A DNA stretch of 64,000 nt from Symbiodinium natans (GCA_905221605.1 CAJNDS010000557.1:1153579-1217578), one strand, 5' to 3'. Shown: positions 12,301 through 27,300, counted from the stretch's first letter. Program-made: numbers and translations. Notes: generated from the sequence alone by a model not told the origin.

Positions 12301-15115
12301 ACCAAGCAGCGGGACACCCTTATGGGACTAATCGGCCCAGGAGGCAGTGAGAGTCCGTAGATAGCACCATCGATGGGGATACACATGTGTCGGGTTTAGG
12401 GTTTAGGGTTTAGGGTTGCACCCATGTCACCGACATGGCTTCTGTGTCACCAGAGACGGTCACTGCCAAGCAGGGACGTCAAGGGTAGCCCACGCCCGAA
12501 GGATGTTTCAAAGCTCGGTGCTGGAGTGCTGGCCATGCTGCTCTGTGTGCCATCTAAGGTGATAGCAGCACATTCACTATCACGAAGTTTAATTGCGAAG
12601 GTTGCCACATCATGCTGCTGGCACTGTCGTACTGGTCCGCTGTGTCGGACCCTGTTGCCGTGGCGCAGTGTTTCGGTCCAGAAGTGTGCAGGCCTTGTTA
12701 GCTTTGGTTCTTCTAGCCAAGTATCCAAAGAATCCAAAGACGAGTTGGCATCATATCCCACGACGTCGATTCAACATCGTTTAGTCCCGCAGGGGGCTTT
12801 GCAGCTATCCAAGACGGCCAACCACTGTGCGCGAGAAGTTGCATAGTCAGTTCGAGAACCTTACCCTGAGCCCCAACCCTGAAGCCCATAATTGCACCCT
12901 AAAGCTAAAGGCTTGGGGAAATGATGCTGCGGGCTTGCGTCCACAATGCCCGGCGTTGCCGCCGATAGCCCGCACGATGGAGGCAGGCTACATCTGTCTC
13001 TCTTTGACCCAGAAATCCACCCCGCACAGAACTACATTGACAGTTGTACCGTGGCTGTTGTAAGCCTAAACCCTAAACCCCAAATCCTAAACCCGTAAGC
13101 CTGCTTTGAGCCCATGACCTTTGTTTTCTCCGATTTTCTGGCGCAGCTCTGCTTGCCGTTGAGACGGGTCAGCCAGCTGCCAGGCACGGGCGGCACGAAC
13201 GGCATGGCCAGAGGAGGAGCTTCGGGTTCAGGGTTTAGGGCGGCTTAGGGTATACGCGCCTGAGACAGCAAGTTGCAGTACAGTTTAGGGTTCAGGGTTT
13301 AGGGACATGCCTGCTGCTAAGACAGGGACTAGACTAGGGGTTTCAGAGCTTTGTGTTATCTTCATGCAGGTGTTCGGTGGCTTTGGCTCAAGGTGCCGGG
13401 GCGCGGATTCTGTTGTTGGCCTCAAGTCTGATAGGGGGAACGGTGTGGGAACTTCGCTCAACCGGGTTTCTTCTGAAACCGTTCGTTGGGGTCCTGACTA
13501 CCTTAGTCCTGTGATTGCATGGTGCCGCCCGCACGCCTCACTGCATGTTCCTCCTAGCTATATTGAAGACAGAATCTGTCCTGAATCTTAACGAAGGCGT
13601 CGCGTCTAGCAGACTCTAGCGGGGTCTTGTCGAAACCTTGGTAGCCCGGTTTGCCCTTTTACCCTTTTGTGATTCCAGCCTCCCGTATGTTTAAAGTAGC
13701 CAACCCCAAAAAGGGTACCCTACCCAAAATAGAACAGAAATTTCCTTACAAAGGGACCCCAAAAGGGTACCCCTATGTTAAACTCCCATATCCCCTATAC
13801 CCTAAACCCTAAACCCTAAACCCAAAACCCTAAACCCTAAACCCCAAACCCTAAACCCTAAACCCCAAACCCCAAACCCCAAACCCTAAACCCTAAACCC
13901 TAAACCCCAAACCCTAAACCCTAAACCCCAAACCCCAAACCCTAAACCCTAAACCCTAAGCCACGTGTAGGCAGCCGAAGCCCTGCACAGGAGCCATCGG
14001 AGCAGACTACTGTTGCTCGGAACCAGGCGCGCTTTTGCCTGAAGCTGCCTTCTTAGGGTTTTTAAGGGTTTTTGGGGTTTTTAAGGGTCGTTGAGGGTTT
14101 TTTAGGGTTTTTTAGGGTTTTGTGTGGTTTTTAAGGGTTTTTTAGGGTTGTTGAGGGTTTTTTAGGGTTGTTTAGGGTAGGCCACCAACACAAGCTCATA
14201 CTACCTTGTCACCTGAGTCTTATGGATCTAGTGTAGGGGCCTGAAGAATTAGAATAGGGTGTTGGGGGCATTTCTGGTATAATAGTAAAGGGACCATAGG
14301 GGATACTATTAGTAATTATTCCGACCCCTTTACTACGAGAGACGTAGCTTGGCAAAGCACCTGCGCGCACTGGTAAAGCCTGTAGACCCTCGCTTGCAAG
14401 CCACCAAGCAGACCCAAAACCAAACCCGAAGCCCAACCACTGGAATCACAAAGCCTAAGCTGCAAACTCTATACTGGAACCCTAATGAACCAAGATAGGC
14501 CCTCAACCTTGCCCTCTACCAGTACCCAGAGTAGGCCCTAATTCCTGTTTTTCCCACTTATATAATATTCTAACACCATGTCACCCAAAAAGGGCACCCG
14601 TTTTATTCCTAGGCTGCTCTTGGGTCTATTCTAGGACCCTGACACGTCAGACCCCCGAACCAGGCTCGCCGCCACCTGCGGGAGGTCCTGGAGGAGAACT
14701 TCGCGAGATGGGCACGGGCCCTGGCATCGGAGCGTGGGAGTTGGGTTTTTAGGGTTTAGGGTTTAGGGGTTTAAGGAGTATGCAAGTACATATGCTTATA
14801 GGCTCATGGGCTCTACACAGGTTGCTGCCCATAGGCCCGAAGCCATCCCACTGGAACAGGAACGCTTCATGGATTTCTCTGGAGGGAGCAGGAATGTTAG
14901 GCCCTGTTAGGCGACATGGCTTTGATTGGGTGCTGCTAGGCGTTGCGCGCCCCTTTCTTCGAGGTCGTACAGTATGGAGAAGTAAACGGCGAGGGGTGGT
15001 ATAGTTCTCCGTCAGGGCTTGGAAGCTTCGGGGAATGAAGACCTCTGAAGTGACTGGTCCTAATCAAGTGTTACTACGAAGACGACAACGACGACTACTA
15101 CTGCTACTGCTACTG

Positions 15116-15203
<88 letters not shown>

Positions 15204-15223
15204 GACGTTGACGACGACGACGC

Positions 15224-15260
<37 letters not shown>

Positions 15261-15261
15261 C

Positions 15262-15350
<89 letters not shown>

Positions 15351-18300
15351 TACACTAACTACTTTCCCCCAGCAACCCTTCCTACCTACAGTGGCCCGAA
15401 CGGGAAGTACAGGGGCAAAACCGCCTACACGGCGACGTTCTTCTCTTTTACGGTCTAGTCCACTTCATGTACAATTCTGCAGCCACGCAACAGTGAGTAA
15501 GTCACATTCAACAACTCAGAGGGCGCAACTGAGCTTCCGAAAGTCGACACAGCATGCTTTGCGGAGGTGCTCGTCTTCTCGTTGGTGCTCTGCCTGATGA
15601 TCCCATCTATGCAGCACGCTGAGTGCTGCAGTCCTGCAGTGCAGATGCCTTCGGCATAAGACTTCCGAAGCCTGTCTCCTTGCCACAAGACAACGCATCT
15701 GGAAACAGGTTGTGTGCATGGAGTCGGCACACATGTTCTCGCGCGCGTGAGGTTGTTACACTGTTCTAGGCTGGCAGTACTCGGAAAGTAGAAACAGAAT
15801 CGTCGCGTGGCTTGTCCAAGAGCCCGATTAAGCCCTCCCTAAACCCTAAACCCTAAACCCCAAACCCCAAACCCCAAACCCCAAACCCTAAACCCTAAAC
15901 CCTAATGGGTTCTTGCTAACGAAGAAACTGAAGCATGAAGTCCTGGAGTTCATGGCTTGGAGTCGTCGGATTTAGGGTTTAGGGTTTAGGGTTTAGGGTT
16001 TATACGGTTAAGGGTTGCAAAGAGGTTTAGGGTTAAGGGCTTAGGGTTTGTTGGCTTTGCCCCCAGGCTGACCCTCTTCATGTGGATGCTGGTGAGCCTT
16101 GTTCGTGATTTCAAGGCAGAGCTTCCCCGCACCTGCAACCTCCACCCCCCCCCCCCCCCCCAAGATGGACTCAACTCTCCCTGGACATGGAAGAGCTCCT
16201 TGAGGGTTTGGGGTTTGGGGTTTAGGGTTTAGGGTTTAGGGTTTAGGGTTTAGGGTTCTTGCCGGCTATCTTTACAGAAAACAAGGTTCTTCTGCAGCGG
16301 ACGAAGTGATGCCTACGGTTAAGACAACACGGAGAATTCCGAGTTCAATATCGTAGAGCGAGGGTGAGGCTACAATGTAACTCCACCCCCCCCGCCCACC
16401 CGCGAACAAAAACAAAAACCCAAACCCGGAACACCAAATTTTAGGCCTAAACCCTTCGAAGCCGCAGTGGAGACATGCGCAGGCTGAGTGCGATGCACCT
16501 CTCCAGCCAGGAGCCCGAGAGTCGCGCGCGCGCGCGGGCGGAGTTTAGGACGTTTCGGCCTAAGCCTTACCTTCCGAGGCTGTGGGTCATCGTCGTTTGC
16601 CTGAACGTCACCTACCACGTGAACTGGTGCGGCGATCCCGCCTCGGAAGTTGGTCCAAGCCGTGAGTGGGTTGTTTCCTACTAGGGAAATCAACCCTTAG
16701 CCTGTTTTTTAGCCCTAAAGCCTAAGCCCCAAACCCTAAACCCTAAACCCTAAACCCTAAACCCTAAACCTTAAACCCTAAACCCTAAACCCCAGATTGG
16801 GGGATTCATCAGGGTTTGGCAGGGTTTCTGGGCGGTGTATAGGGTTTGGTGTTTATCGGGCCCTAAACCCAAATTGTATGTGGCCACCAACAGGTGGCCA
16901 CCAACAGGACCTCAGGCTAGAGCAAAAAACCCAATGTTTATCGCTCTTTTGGGCTTGCTACTCAGGAGAGCCGTTCGAGGTTTCACTATTTGTTGTAGAA
17001 CAAGATTTGCGGGCGGGGGGGGGGGGGTTGTCCCGAAAAGGCGGGTGCTTGTTTGGGTGTATATAAGGGGTCCCCTATGTTAGCGAAACCCCTAAACCTA
17101 TGACTGAAATCCCTTTGCTCCGAAGCGTGAAGCAAAGAGACCCTAGTTGAACATTTTTTCACACATATTCAGCTGCCCCTGATAGCATCGACCTCGAGCA
17201 TTGACTACCAGCATCCGAACTTTGGCTTTTGTAAGATCTGACCCTTTTCCCCGTCAACGCATGCGAAACGGGTGGGGAAAAGCCCTAAATCCTAAACCCT
17301 AAGCCCTGCCTCTACTCAGAACCCCAGAGGCGAAACCCTAAACCCTAAACCGAACCGCAAAAGTTACTGTTTCCCACCAGGAGCCCCAAGAAGACCTCAG
17401 GCAAGCAAACAGCGTTCAGTTCAGCTGAGCCCGAGGCCGGCTCAGTCCACTCCATCATCTTGAAGAAGTGCTGCAGGCGGTTGAGGGTTTAGGGTTTAGG
17501 GTTTAGGGTTTAGGGTTTAGGGTTTAGGGGTTTAGGGGTTTAGGGGTTTAGGGGTCTAGGGTTTAGGGTTTGGGGTTTGGGGTTTAGGGTTTAGGGCTTG
17601 AGGAGTCCTCGAAAAAAGGGTTTAGGGCTTCGGTTCTGGAATTAGATTCTCCCCCGTCAGAAGCCCGGTTTAGTATGGCTCGGGTAAACTAGCTCCGCAA
17701 TCTATATAACCCTATCATGGTAGCTTGACGCTTGTTCCTTAACAAAAACCAACAACGCGTGAGAGTTACCCACGTCTTGCGGCGTGCTTGGACTTCAGAT
17801 AAAAACCCTAAGCCCGAAGCCCTAAGCCCTCAACCCCAAACCCTCAGCAAATCCGTGGCCAGATTCAATGCCGAGACAGCCGAAGTGATGCCACAGTGCT
17901 CGCCTCAGGGTAGTTTAAGTCAGCAGGTCTTGGTTCAGGGGTGTTGGTTTGGGGTTGGAGAACGCGTCGGGGGCTGACTCTGTTTCGACAAAAGGAGAAT
18001 CAGAATGGGACCCAAATCTAGATCGCCCCCCTTAGTAGGACCCAGGGCTTGCGATTTCCGGTTCAGTTTAGGTTTTGGAGGACATCGAGGAACAATGGGA
18101 GTTGCCAACGAAAGCTCCGTGATGTAGCACGGCGCTCATGCATGGTTTAGAGAGTATTATAGAGTTACAGTCAGAGTTCTACTAAGCTGTATTTTTGCTG
18201 GTGGCATGGCTGCGAGTCGGTGGGGGACAGCAGCGCCGCAAGAGAGTGAACCAAAGCCCTAAACCTTATGTAAGCCGCAAAGAACTTCGCACTAAAACTC

Positions 18301-21300
18301 TGCTGCGCTCGATAGTGACAGAATTACGAGAAAGTGAGATCCAACCGAGGGTAGAATTACGTTGCTGCTCGAATGCCTCAGATTTTTTGGGAGAGTGATG
18401 AAGATTAACGCCGCCCTTAAGGCCCGCGAAGTCCTGGACCCCGAGCGCCCAGTGAGCCCAGGCATGTGACTTTCTACAACTTGCTGGTGACGCTGATGAT
18501 CTTCGTTTGGCACCTCCCCCTTCGCCCGTGTGCTGAACTAGGGGCGTTGGGCTTTTAGAGAGTGCGGCCCATGCATCAGGGGGCCTGAATCGTGGAGCTT
18601 CTTCCCCCGAAAACTTCCTTTGGGAACCGGGGAGGGAGGGGTGGAATGGACAGACTGGGCAGCCCTTGTATTGCGGACACCACGCGCGCGCACTTCTGGC
18701 TTCGCCGCTGTTTGCCCCAAAGTCGTCTTGCAAAGCCATACCGGGACAGGACTCGCTCACGCATTTTGGGATCATCTCGCCTTTCTCCTTCATAAGCCCC
18801 TGAAGCCGAAATCCTGATGGCATGAGACGTGGGGTCACCAGCGCAAGGGCCTGGGCCTTGGTAGACCTTTGAAGCAGTGGCCTGTCCTCTTGCTTTGCAT
18901 CCAGCGATTTGGGTGGCCGAAACCTGTGAACCCCAACAAGCCTCCCGACTCCCGAAACCCGCCAGTGCATGATGCATGTGCCTCACCCGCAGTGCCAGTG
19001 TAGAGTGCCCCCCCTTTCACCACCCAAAACACCGGAACGCAAGCAGCCCAAACCAACCTAAACCATCCCTGACGCCCCAAGCCCTAAACTCTCAACAAGC
19101 CCTACGCCCCAAGCCACGCAGTCGCCTCCTTCAGGTCTGCGATGGAGCCACGAGGCGCCCAGACCTCCTATTTTTCACGCCAATTCTCCTTCAAAACCCA
19201 AGAAACAACCCTTCCAAGATACGAAACACGTAGCAGTAGCATCTTCTCGAACCCACGCCACAAGCCATAGCATCATCCAAAGCACGCCACCCGAGAATCT
19301 CTGCAAAGATCCAAAACACGGGCCAAAAACCAAAGCAATCTTCACCGGCTCCTTTACAGACCCAAGCAAATCCAAACGCCCCTGCATAGAAGACGGTTGC
19401 ATGCCTTTGACCCTCATTCACTCAGAACTGCGCGCCTTCGACGGTGTCAGTGGCTACCGTCATCACAATTTCCTGCTGCGCTGTTGTCGCTGTCAATGTT
19501 GCTATCGCTGAAAGCAAAAATATTCGAGAGTGTGTAGAAGATGTAGCAATGCCTTTTATGTTTCAATGCTTCCTGCAGGAAAGGTCTGTGAGAAAGAAAG
19601 GTCAATGGTAAGCAGGATGAACCCGATGACCCGATGATCGCCTTGCAATAAATGAGACACGATGATGTTATGTACGGCTTTTTCTCAACTTGGATCAGCT
19701 CGCCTCTTAAACGTGCATGGAGTGCAAACCGTTCACACCCTCTGTGAAGCACTTGAAGACGAGATCCCTTGCTCAGAAGCTCCGCAGCCTTCCATGTTCC
19801 CGCAGGTTCGTTAATGTTATAGGCTGAGGCTAGGGTTGCACTGAGAGTCCTGGTAGAAAAGGACAAGCGGGATGTTTCGGGTTTTTCGGCGCATCCTTAC
19901 TTCCTAAACCCTAAACCCTAAACCCTAAACCCTAAACACTAAACCCTAAACCCTCTCTATCATATATATATATTTAAACCTTCGGCCGATTTCGGCCAAA
20001 CTGCCCCCCAATGTTCGGGCGATTTCGGCCAAACCACCCCCAATGTTCGGGCGATTCCGGCCAAACCCCCCCCAATGTTGGGGCGATTTCGGCCAGGCCG
20101 AAAAGCCACGAACATTGGGGCCCCCAGTGTTCGGGCGATTTCGGCCAAAACCCCCCCAATGTTCGGGCGATTTCGGCCAAACCCCCCCCAATGTTCGGGC
20201 GATTCCGGCCAAACCCCCCCCAATGTTGGGGCGATTTCGGCCAGGCCGAAAAGCCACGAACATTGGGGCCCCCAGTGTTCGGGCGATTTCGGCCAAAACC
20301 CCCCCAATGTTCGGGCGATTTCGGCCAAACCCCCCCCAATGTTCGGGCGATTCCGGCCAAACCCCCCCCAATGTTGGGGCGATTTCGGCCAGGCCGAAAA
20401 GCCAGGAACATTGGGGGTCAGATTGGCCGGAATCGCCCGAACATTGGGGGCCCCAGTGTTCGTGGCTTTTCGGCCTGGCCGAAATCGCCCGAACATTGGG
20501 GGCCCCAATGTTCGTGACTTTTCGGCCCGGCCGAAATGCAAACTCGGGCGCAAGGTTCTCTTTTGCCGGCTTCCAGGCCCGGAACGGCCCCGGAGCGGCT
20601 CCGGAGAAGCGCCCGGAACGAGCGGCTCCTAATCTGGAGTAAAATGAAAACCGTTTATTTTCTTAATGTTATGGGATTCTTTGGGCGGGTGGGTTTTTTC
20701 CCTAAGCCTGGAATGAATGCTAGAACAATGACCCTCTAGACCCTAAACCCTAAACCCTAAACCCTAAACCCTAAACCCTAAGCCCTAAACCCTAAAACCT
20801 AAACTAAACACGGGGGGCCGCCCCCCGTAAGCTGAACTTGTGAAGACTGGAGGAGGCCTTCCGAACTGCGACATCGAGCGGACTTGGCCATCAGACTGGC
20901 AGCCCTGGCGGCAGATTTGGTATGGGGTTTAGGGTTTAGGGTTTAGGGTTTAGGGTTTAGGGTTTAGGGTTTAGGGTTTAGGGTTTAGGGTTTAGGGTTT
21001 AGGGTTTAGGGTTAGGGTTTAGCATACACGCCTAAGCCAATATATGATCCCAACTTCAACTTCGAAGTGTATCAGGAAACCTCAAATTCGATTAGGGTTT
21101 AGGGTTTAGGGTTTAGGGTGTAGGGTTTAGGGTTTTAAGCGGACTTGCTTGGGCTGGAAAGCGCGCGATAAATTCTCTTGCATACAGCAGGCCCTCGAGA
21201 GCCTCTATACAATGCTCTATCCCGCGGACTCCTGCGGAGGCAAAAGTGTGGCCCACCAGGGGCGTGGCCCTTGCGCCACGACAGCCGGTTTCCAGGCTTT

Positions 21301-24300
21301 GCCTTTGTCGCTTATTGCGTCGGGCGCCATATCCGAGCCAGCGTAGGTGGCTCTGCACTTAGGCTGCTTGCGCAAATGCTCTGCCAAACGAGCCCCTGTC
21401 CAAAATTCTGTACAGCAGACCTCGCAACGGGTCCCAAAGCATACACGTCGTCCTGCCGAGTACAGCCTGTGTGTTGTAGCTCGGTGGACCGACAAACGCC
21501 TCTTCGACAGGAAACTACGATTGCAAAGATCGCAGGAGTGCGCGAGTCGAGGGTCCTTGGTCTTCACGATAGCAACTGCCACACCGGACCCCACTCGCTT
21601 GTCCACTTCCTCCCAGCAAACTTCGGGCCTCCGTAGACCGCGCTTGCGCAGGTAGAAGCGGCTGGCCACACGCAGCAAAGGTCGCTTTCCTCGCAGGGCG
21701 TCTGCGAGCGTCGCCAGATCAGCTGTGGTCGGCAGCTTCCGAATCAGGGCATCCAGAGGCTTGTGCACGGAAGCGACCTCGAAGAGTGACGTCCTTGCAG
21801 CAGCCAGCCAGACCCCATCGGCCTCCAAGCCTGGCCAGGCTGGTTCCATGCCCTCATCCGTGATCTCGCCAAGTGCCCGAATCCTCGCAGAGTGCAAAAA
21901 CTCTTCTGGACTCGCTACTTTCAGAGCGGACAGTACCTCTGCGTTCGTCATCCGTTCTGAGCTACGCTTGTAGAACGGGCGGATACAGCCGCGGAATATG
22001 CCCATCAGCGGTGCGACGGCAGAGGAGCGCTCGTGACTTGTCTGCAGTCGCCAAAGACCAGCGCCATGCAGATACTTGGGAACGAGTCTGGACAAAACAA
22101 GCTCCCGTTTCTCGGCAAAGGTGAGGCAGGGATTGTGCAGAATGCGAGCCCGGTACACCTGAAAAGCCTGCTGCACTAAGCCTGCACGGTGCTTGATGTT
22201 GGCTAGCTCACTGCAGTCAGAGGTGCTGACACTGCCCGGACTCCCACAGCGGGTACTTCGCTGCAGAGGAGTTGTTGCCTTGCCGCCCTGGAGCCATTGC
22301 CCCGCAGTGCTACGAGGGCCTCTGTCTTCCCCGGGGCAAGGTTGGCTTCAAGCCCCAATGCCGAGAGCCCGAAAATGGCTAGAGAGCCGACTGCGCTAAG
22401 GGCAGGCGCTACGGCATCGGCCTGTCCTGAAAAAGAATGGCAACATCATCCGCCCAGGTTGGGGCCTCGGTGCAGTGCCTGGGCTTAAATCCCTGCAACA
22501 GGTGTGGCGAGAGTCCCTTGTCGCGCAGGGTGGCCTGCACGTCATTGAGGAAGCGGCTGAAGAGAAAGGCAAAGATGGTGTCTGCGATGGGCGCACCAGG
22601 AGCAGATCCGGACTCTGTCGCGTAGAGCGTGAACCCTGGGCTGCCGTCCGCGAACCACGTCCTATGCAGTTGCGCCGCCAACAAACGGTGGAGCTCCGTG
22701 GGAAGGCCCAGTGCCTTGGCCCAATCCGCTCGAAGCATTTCCTCAACGAAGGCATCCTGATCTTTGCGATATACGAAAAGGAGGGCGGCTCGACTCTGCA
22801 ACTGTTCAGCGCTCAGGCTACAGCACTCTCCTCTGGTCAGCAAATCTCTGACCACGGAGTAGTAGGCATCTTTGCAGTCCAGGAAAAGGACTCCCCCGCT
22901 GAGGCCGCGGGCTTGCAACCAAAGCAGGTGGCTCCTTACAAGGGCTGAGGGTTGGGACAAAGTGCGGCGTGGTAGTCCCCCCACCTGTCCTGATGCCTTA
23001 ACGTTTTCTAGCTGTTCAATGAGCTTCGGCCGTATGGCTTTTTGGTAAGCCTTTGTATCGGCCTCCAACAAAAGGATCGAGCGCCACCCCCCAAGCGTAG
23101 AAGCATCTTTGTTGGGTTTGGGGATGGAATGCATGTTGCCCCCGCACCACTGCAATGGGCTGGTGCCCCGAGCATGACAGGCAGAAAAAGGATTCCCGCT
23201 TGTACCGGATCGGCTTGATACGCTTCCGCCGGCACTCCAGAGCGCCCACACGCTCTGCCGGCTTGGAGGGCCTTGAAACCCCGCACCAGGTCGGCGAGTG
23301 TCAAGAGGCTGCGCGGCGGTTGCCGTCCGACGTAAGTCGTCAGGCGCTATCGAGCTGGCCCGCTCAGGCCTGGCAAAGTGCTGGCCAAGCTGCTTCGTCA
23401 CTTCGACTCGCCCTACGGCTGGCCCTGTCGGAGTCTGCAGCAGTGGGATAACCTTGGGCACCTTGAACCTCCTTCCCTGGCGTGTCACAGCTCGGATCAG
23501 ATGTGCGAAAGCGGCCGGACCCGCCTCCCGAGCTGTGGCGGTTTGGGTGCGGATAAACTGCACCTTATCCGCCTGAAAACAGTACCGGACCCGCCGGTTC
23601 AGCCAGTGAAGCTCAATGACATTGTCCACGACCTGCGCTGATATCCGCCTGAACTGCTCCACCGGAGAGCGGCGGCCTTGCCAGGCGCGGAAAACACACA
23701 GAAGTGCCGCCTTGCGCTCCTGCTGGCTAAGTGCTCGGAGACGCAAGCGTTGCAGTCGTCTGCGTTGGACTTCTTCAAGGGTGGCCTCTGTGAGTGCCGG
23801 GTGTCTTGGCGGCGCTGGCGCAGGGGGCAGATTAGCCGAGACAAAGGTCTGGAGATGCGCGTGCAACGCCTCGACATGGCTCGTCGCGTCCACCTCCCAC
23901 CCTATGGTGGGCGCGGTGTGCAGCGCCTGTCGTACGACCGAGAGGCCGTATTCCGTGCGCACTGCTTGCTGGCAGAGCCGCGACTTGGGCTTGCTAGCAG
24001 CGCCTGTTACCCTCGCCTTGAAGGTTGCTGCCACAGGGCTGTGGTCGACACCTGCGCGGAGATCCTTTAGGTCGGGCGTATCCTATGTCCGTCCGCATAC
24101 TTGTAGCTGCAGCAAAGGTGGCATCAAAGAGGATGTAGTCAATGAGCCCTTTGCGGCCTGGGGGCTGTGCCAGGAAATCAGGCGCTTCCCTGAATGCGAG
24201 AACTGGTGGGTCACCTCCAAGCGGAATTCGGCTGCCAAATCCAACAGTTCCCACGCGTTAGGGCATCGCGGTTGTGAGCTGGTGGTAGCAGGCTCCGTCG

Positions 24301-27300
24301 GCGAGCTTTCAAAGCGGGCATTCGCGTCAAGAAAGAGGATGGGCGCGTAGCCTCGCGGAGGAAGGCGTAGCGCTTGCGCTAGAGAGCGCCACCGCTTCGT
24401 GCGAACATCGGGCGGGGCAGCCGCCACGGGCGCATGTCCGCTGACCAAGCAGAACTTAACTCCGCCGGCATGTGCAAGTGCAACTAAGAGTTGCGGCTCG
24501 GCCCAAACGATGGAAAAACTATCCCTATCCCAGTATCCCGGCTGTCTTCGCTGCGCGGAGTAACTCACCGCCTGGGAACGGTGCAGCCAAATCTGACATC
24601 CTCCGATGCCTTCAGGTGTGGCCGGCGAGCTTAGAACCCAGTACTTGCCACTGGCACTGACGCCTGTCTCATTGGTTCTTGTCTCTTGAAGTCCGGCAGC
24701 ATGGCATTTGAGCGCGTCAAGCCCCCTGGCCATGATTTCCTAGCCAGTGCCCGACAGGAACAAGTCCAGAGCCAGTCCACATGACCCTCGCGTACCCCCT
24801 GCCAAAAGCAATTCGGCATGAAAGCCAGTGCTGGGAATGCGGAGCCCAAGGCAGCAGACTTGGCTACAGCGTCCGCAAGCTCATTGAAGGAACCTGCGTG
24901 GGACGTGACTTTAAAGGGGAAAACGGGCAGCCCTTTGATTCGGCATGCACATCCCAAGCTGACCGCGGCCGCCCCAGCCGCGTCATCAGGCCGCATCGCA
25001 GCGCTGCCGAAAACGAGATCAAGCGCCGCGCTGCAGTCAGCTGCGATGAAGCTCTGTGCCACAGGGTTTTGCAGGCAGAACCCCAAGGCATGAACAATAG
25101 CTCGAACCTCTCCATCGTACGCAGCCGTTGCGTCGGGAACAGCACCTCCTAACCAGCCCACCCTAACGGGAACACCGCCCTGCAGTCCTAAAACTACAAC
25201 CGACCAACCCCCTAGGCCCTTATCGGCGAAGAAAGAGCCGTCAGTGAAGTAGTAGCAGGCTTGAAGGGGAAGATGGCGCTGGAAAGGTGCAAGGGACTGC
25301 CACCCTTGGCGGGCCACTGGCAAAAGGAAATGGATCGCATCCAAACCTTGGGCTAGGCTGTCCCACGAATGCTCATGCAGAATGTGCTGGCCAATTTCCG
25401 GAATAAGACGATCCGTTTCAAGTCCTGGACAGCATCGGCACATAGGGCCTCGGCTTCCTTCTGCGGAGGCTCAATATGTGTCGGTTCTTCTGTCCTGATC
25501 GGGATGGGCCTTCTGCCAAGTGGAGTAGGCGCAACCAAACGCACCCCGGACTCGTGGGATGACTCCGGGGGCGTCACGCAGGCGCGCTCGACCAGATCTT
25601 GTGTGCCTTGCGCGGTAGCAGAGTCAGGCTGTCTTTCGCTCTCAGTGCTCCCTGGACTGTCCGGAATGGACGGTGTGGGGGGCCTGGCAAAGGGGAAAAG
25701 GTACTGCAAAGGCATTAGCCTGTCCGGCAGAGGGTCACTCACAGGCCCATGTGCGTCTGTCAAGAGTAAATGGCCGGAGTGCAAGATGGCAAGATAGCGC
25801 TCCCCAAGCCCGTCGCAATGGAAGGAAGCGGGGCGTGTGCGGAGAAGGGTGTGCCCCAGGTCGGACCAGGTCGACCGGGGAGCAACATGCGCAGTGCAGA
25901 CCGCTCCGCCACAATGCCGCGGCCATCATGCGACGTTGAGTCTTTGCAGGCAGGCTGATGTTCCACGGGGATTGGTAATGTGGCGCGCCGGAGATCGACG
26001 CCATCGCCTTGCCTGCTCTGGTGTCAAATCCACATCAAAAGCGTCTGTGCGTGGCCCCGGACCCGTAGGCAGCGTGCTGTTTTGGCCGATCGGCAGGTCC
26101 ATCCACTCGCCAAAATCCGAGGAAGGGAAAAAGCAAGCGAACCAAGGCCGTCCTGGCACCGGCCTCGAGTGTGCATCGTCAATGGGCGCAATGGTACGCA
26201 ACGTGTCAGGGAGAGCGTAGTGTGGCACACGGAAGAGCACAGGCATCGTGCTGGTAACGCTCAACCTCAGGTATTCTTGCTGCGCGTCAAGGTCGGTGGG
26301 ACCCAGCAGGTAGACGTGTCGGCCATTTAGGACACCGTTGGTTTGATGCAATCTTGTCAGCGGGGCCCGGAACTGGGCCCATTTGCAAAGCCAGGTCGCA
26401 ATGTCCTCTAAGCTTCCAGCCCCGTGGACAGGTACCACTGTGAAAAACCCCTCGCCTACGACAACAGCCTGTTGGTGCACCTGTGCGTGCCCTAGGTCGC
26501 CGAGGCGTTGGATGATATGCTGCTGCCAATCACGAGCAGTGGTGTCAAGTGGTGAAGCCTGGCTGCCAATCGGCGGCGGCAGTGGGGTCATGCATGCCGC
26601 AATGCCCGGCAGCCGGTCCAGGAAATATCCGACTGTGCGAATATCGGGTGCCTCACAAAAAAAACCTGGTGCCACAAAAGAGCCAGAAGGGACCTCCCTA
26701 AAGCCTGTCCAACGTGCGCCATTGAGGAACCAGCCTTTGATGCGTGGATCAACAATGGGTAGCGCCTCGGTGGTACTTCTATATGGCACAACCATAAAAA
26801 CAAGGCTGTCGAGGGGCCGCCTATCCACCCAAACCCAAGAACCCCTATGGGCCTGTGCCGGCACCAGGGTGAAAAGGAGCTCCCTGAAAGCAACCCTCTG
26901 CTCTGGCTGGCAGGCGTTAACCAGAACATGGAAGCCTGCCAAGGCGGCCCCTTTTCGTGCCGCAGCCTGCCACAAAGCCGCAAGGATCTGTCCTAGATCA
27001 GGGTTGCCTATGAATTCAATCGAAACAGCCCCGAACTCCGGAATGCCAAGGCGGCAAATCAACGGGTTTCTAGGCGGTGGCATGGGTTGTGGTGGTAGTT
27101 GTGGTGGGCGGGGTGGTGGCCGCAAAATTCATGAGCAGCTGCCTGAGGCCAGGGAAGTGTAGGGCAGTACTGACAGTATCGTGAGTCGCATGCGCTGCTG
27201 GCTGCGAGAGTGCTAGAATGCCCCCCTTTGCGGCAAGCGACAGAATGAAGTCAGTAGGTGGATCCGCTAGAGCCGAATCAAGCAGAAATTGCCGCACGCT

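Noticed and set aside
13374-13394. Possible relict dinoflagellate spliced leader (TTTGGCTCAAG)
   Set aside because: Only the last 11 bases match and the upstream CCGTAGCCATT part is absent. Other GGCTCAAG sites (32567, 37174, 52854) match even less. Not enough to claim a retroposed transcript.
15060-15597. Poly-Thr (+) and poly-Val (-) ORFs
   Set aside because: They are translations of the CTA/GAC trinucleotide repeat.
18266-18970. 234-codon - strand ORF
   Set aside because: Overlaps a good + exon with a GTGAGC donor (18382-18451) and several competing frames; composition is unconvincing.
19960-20642. Six overlapping 140-199 codon ORFs
   Set aside because: All arise from the minisatellite with repeat units that leave several frames open on both strands.
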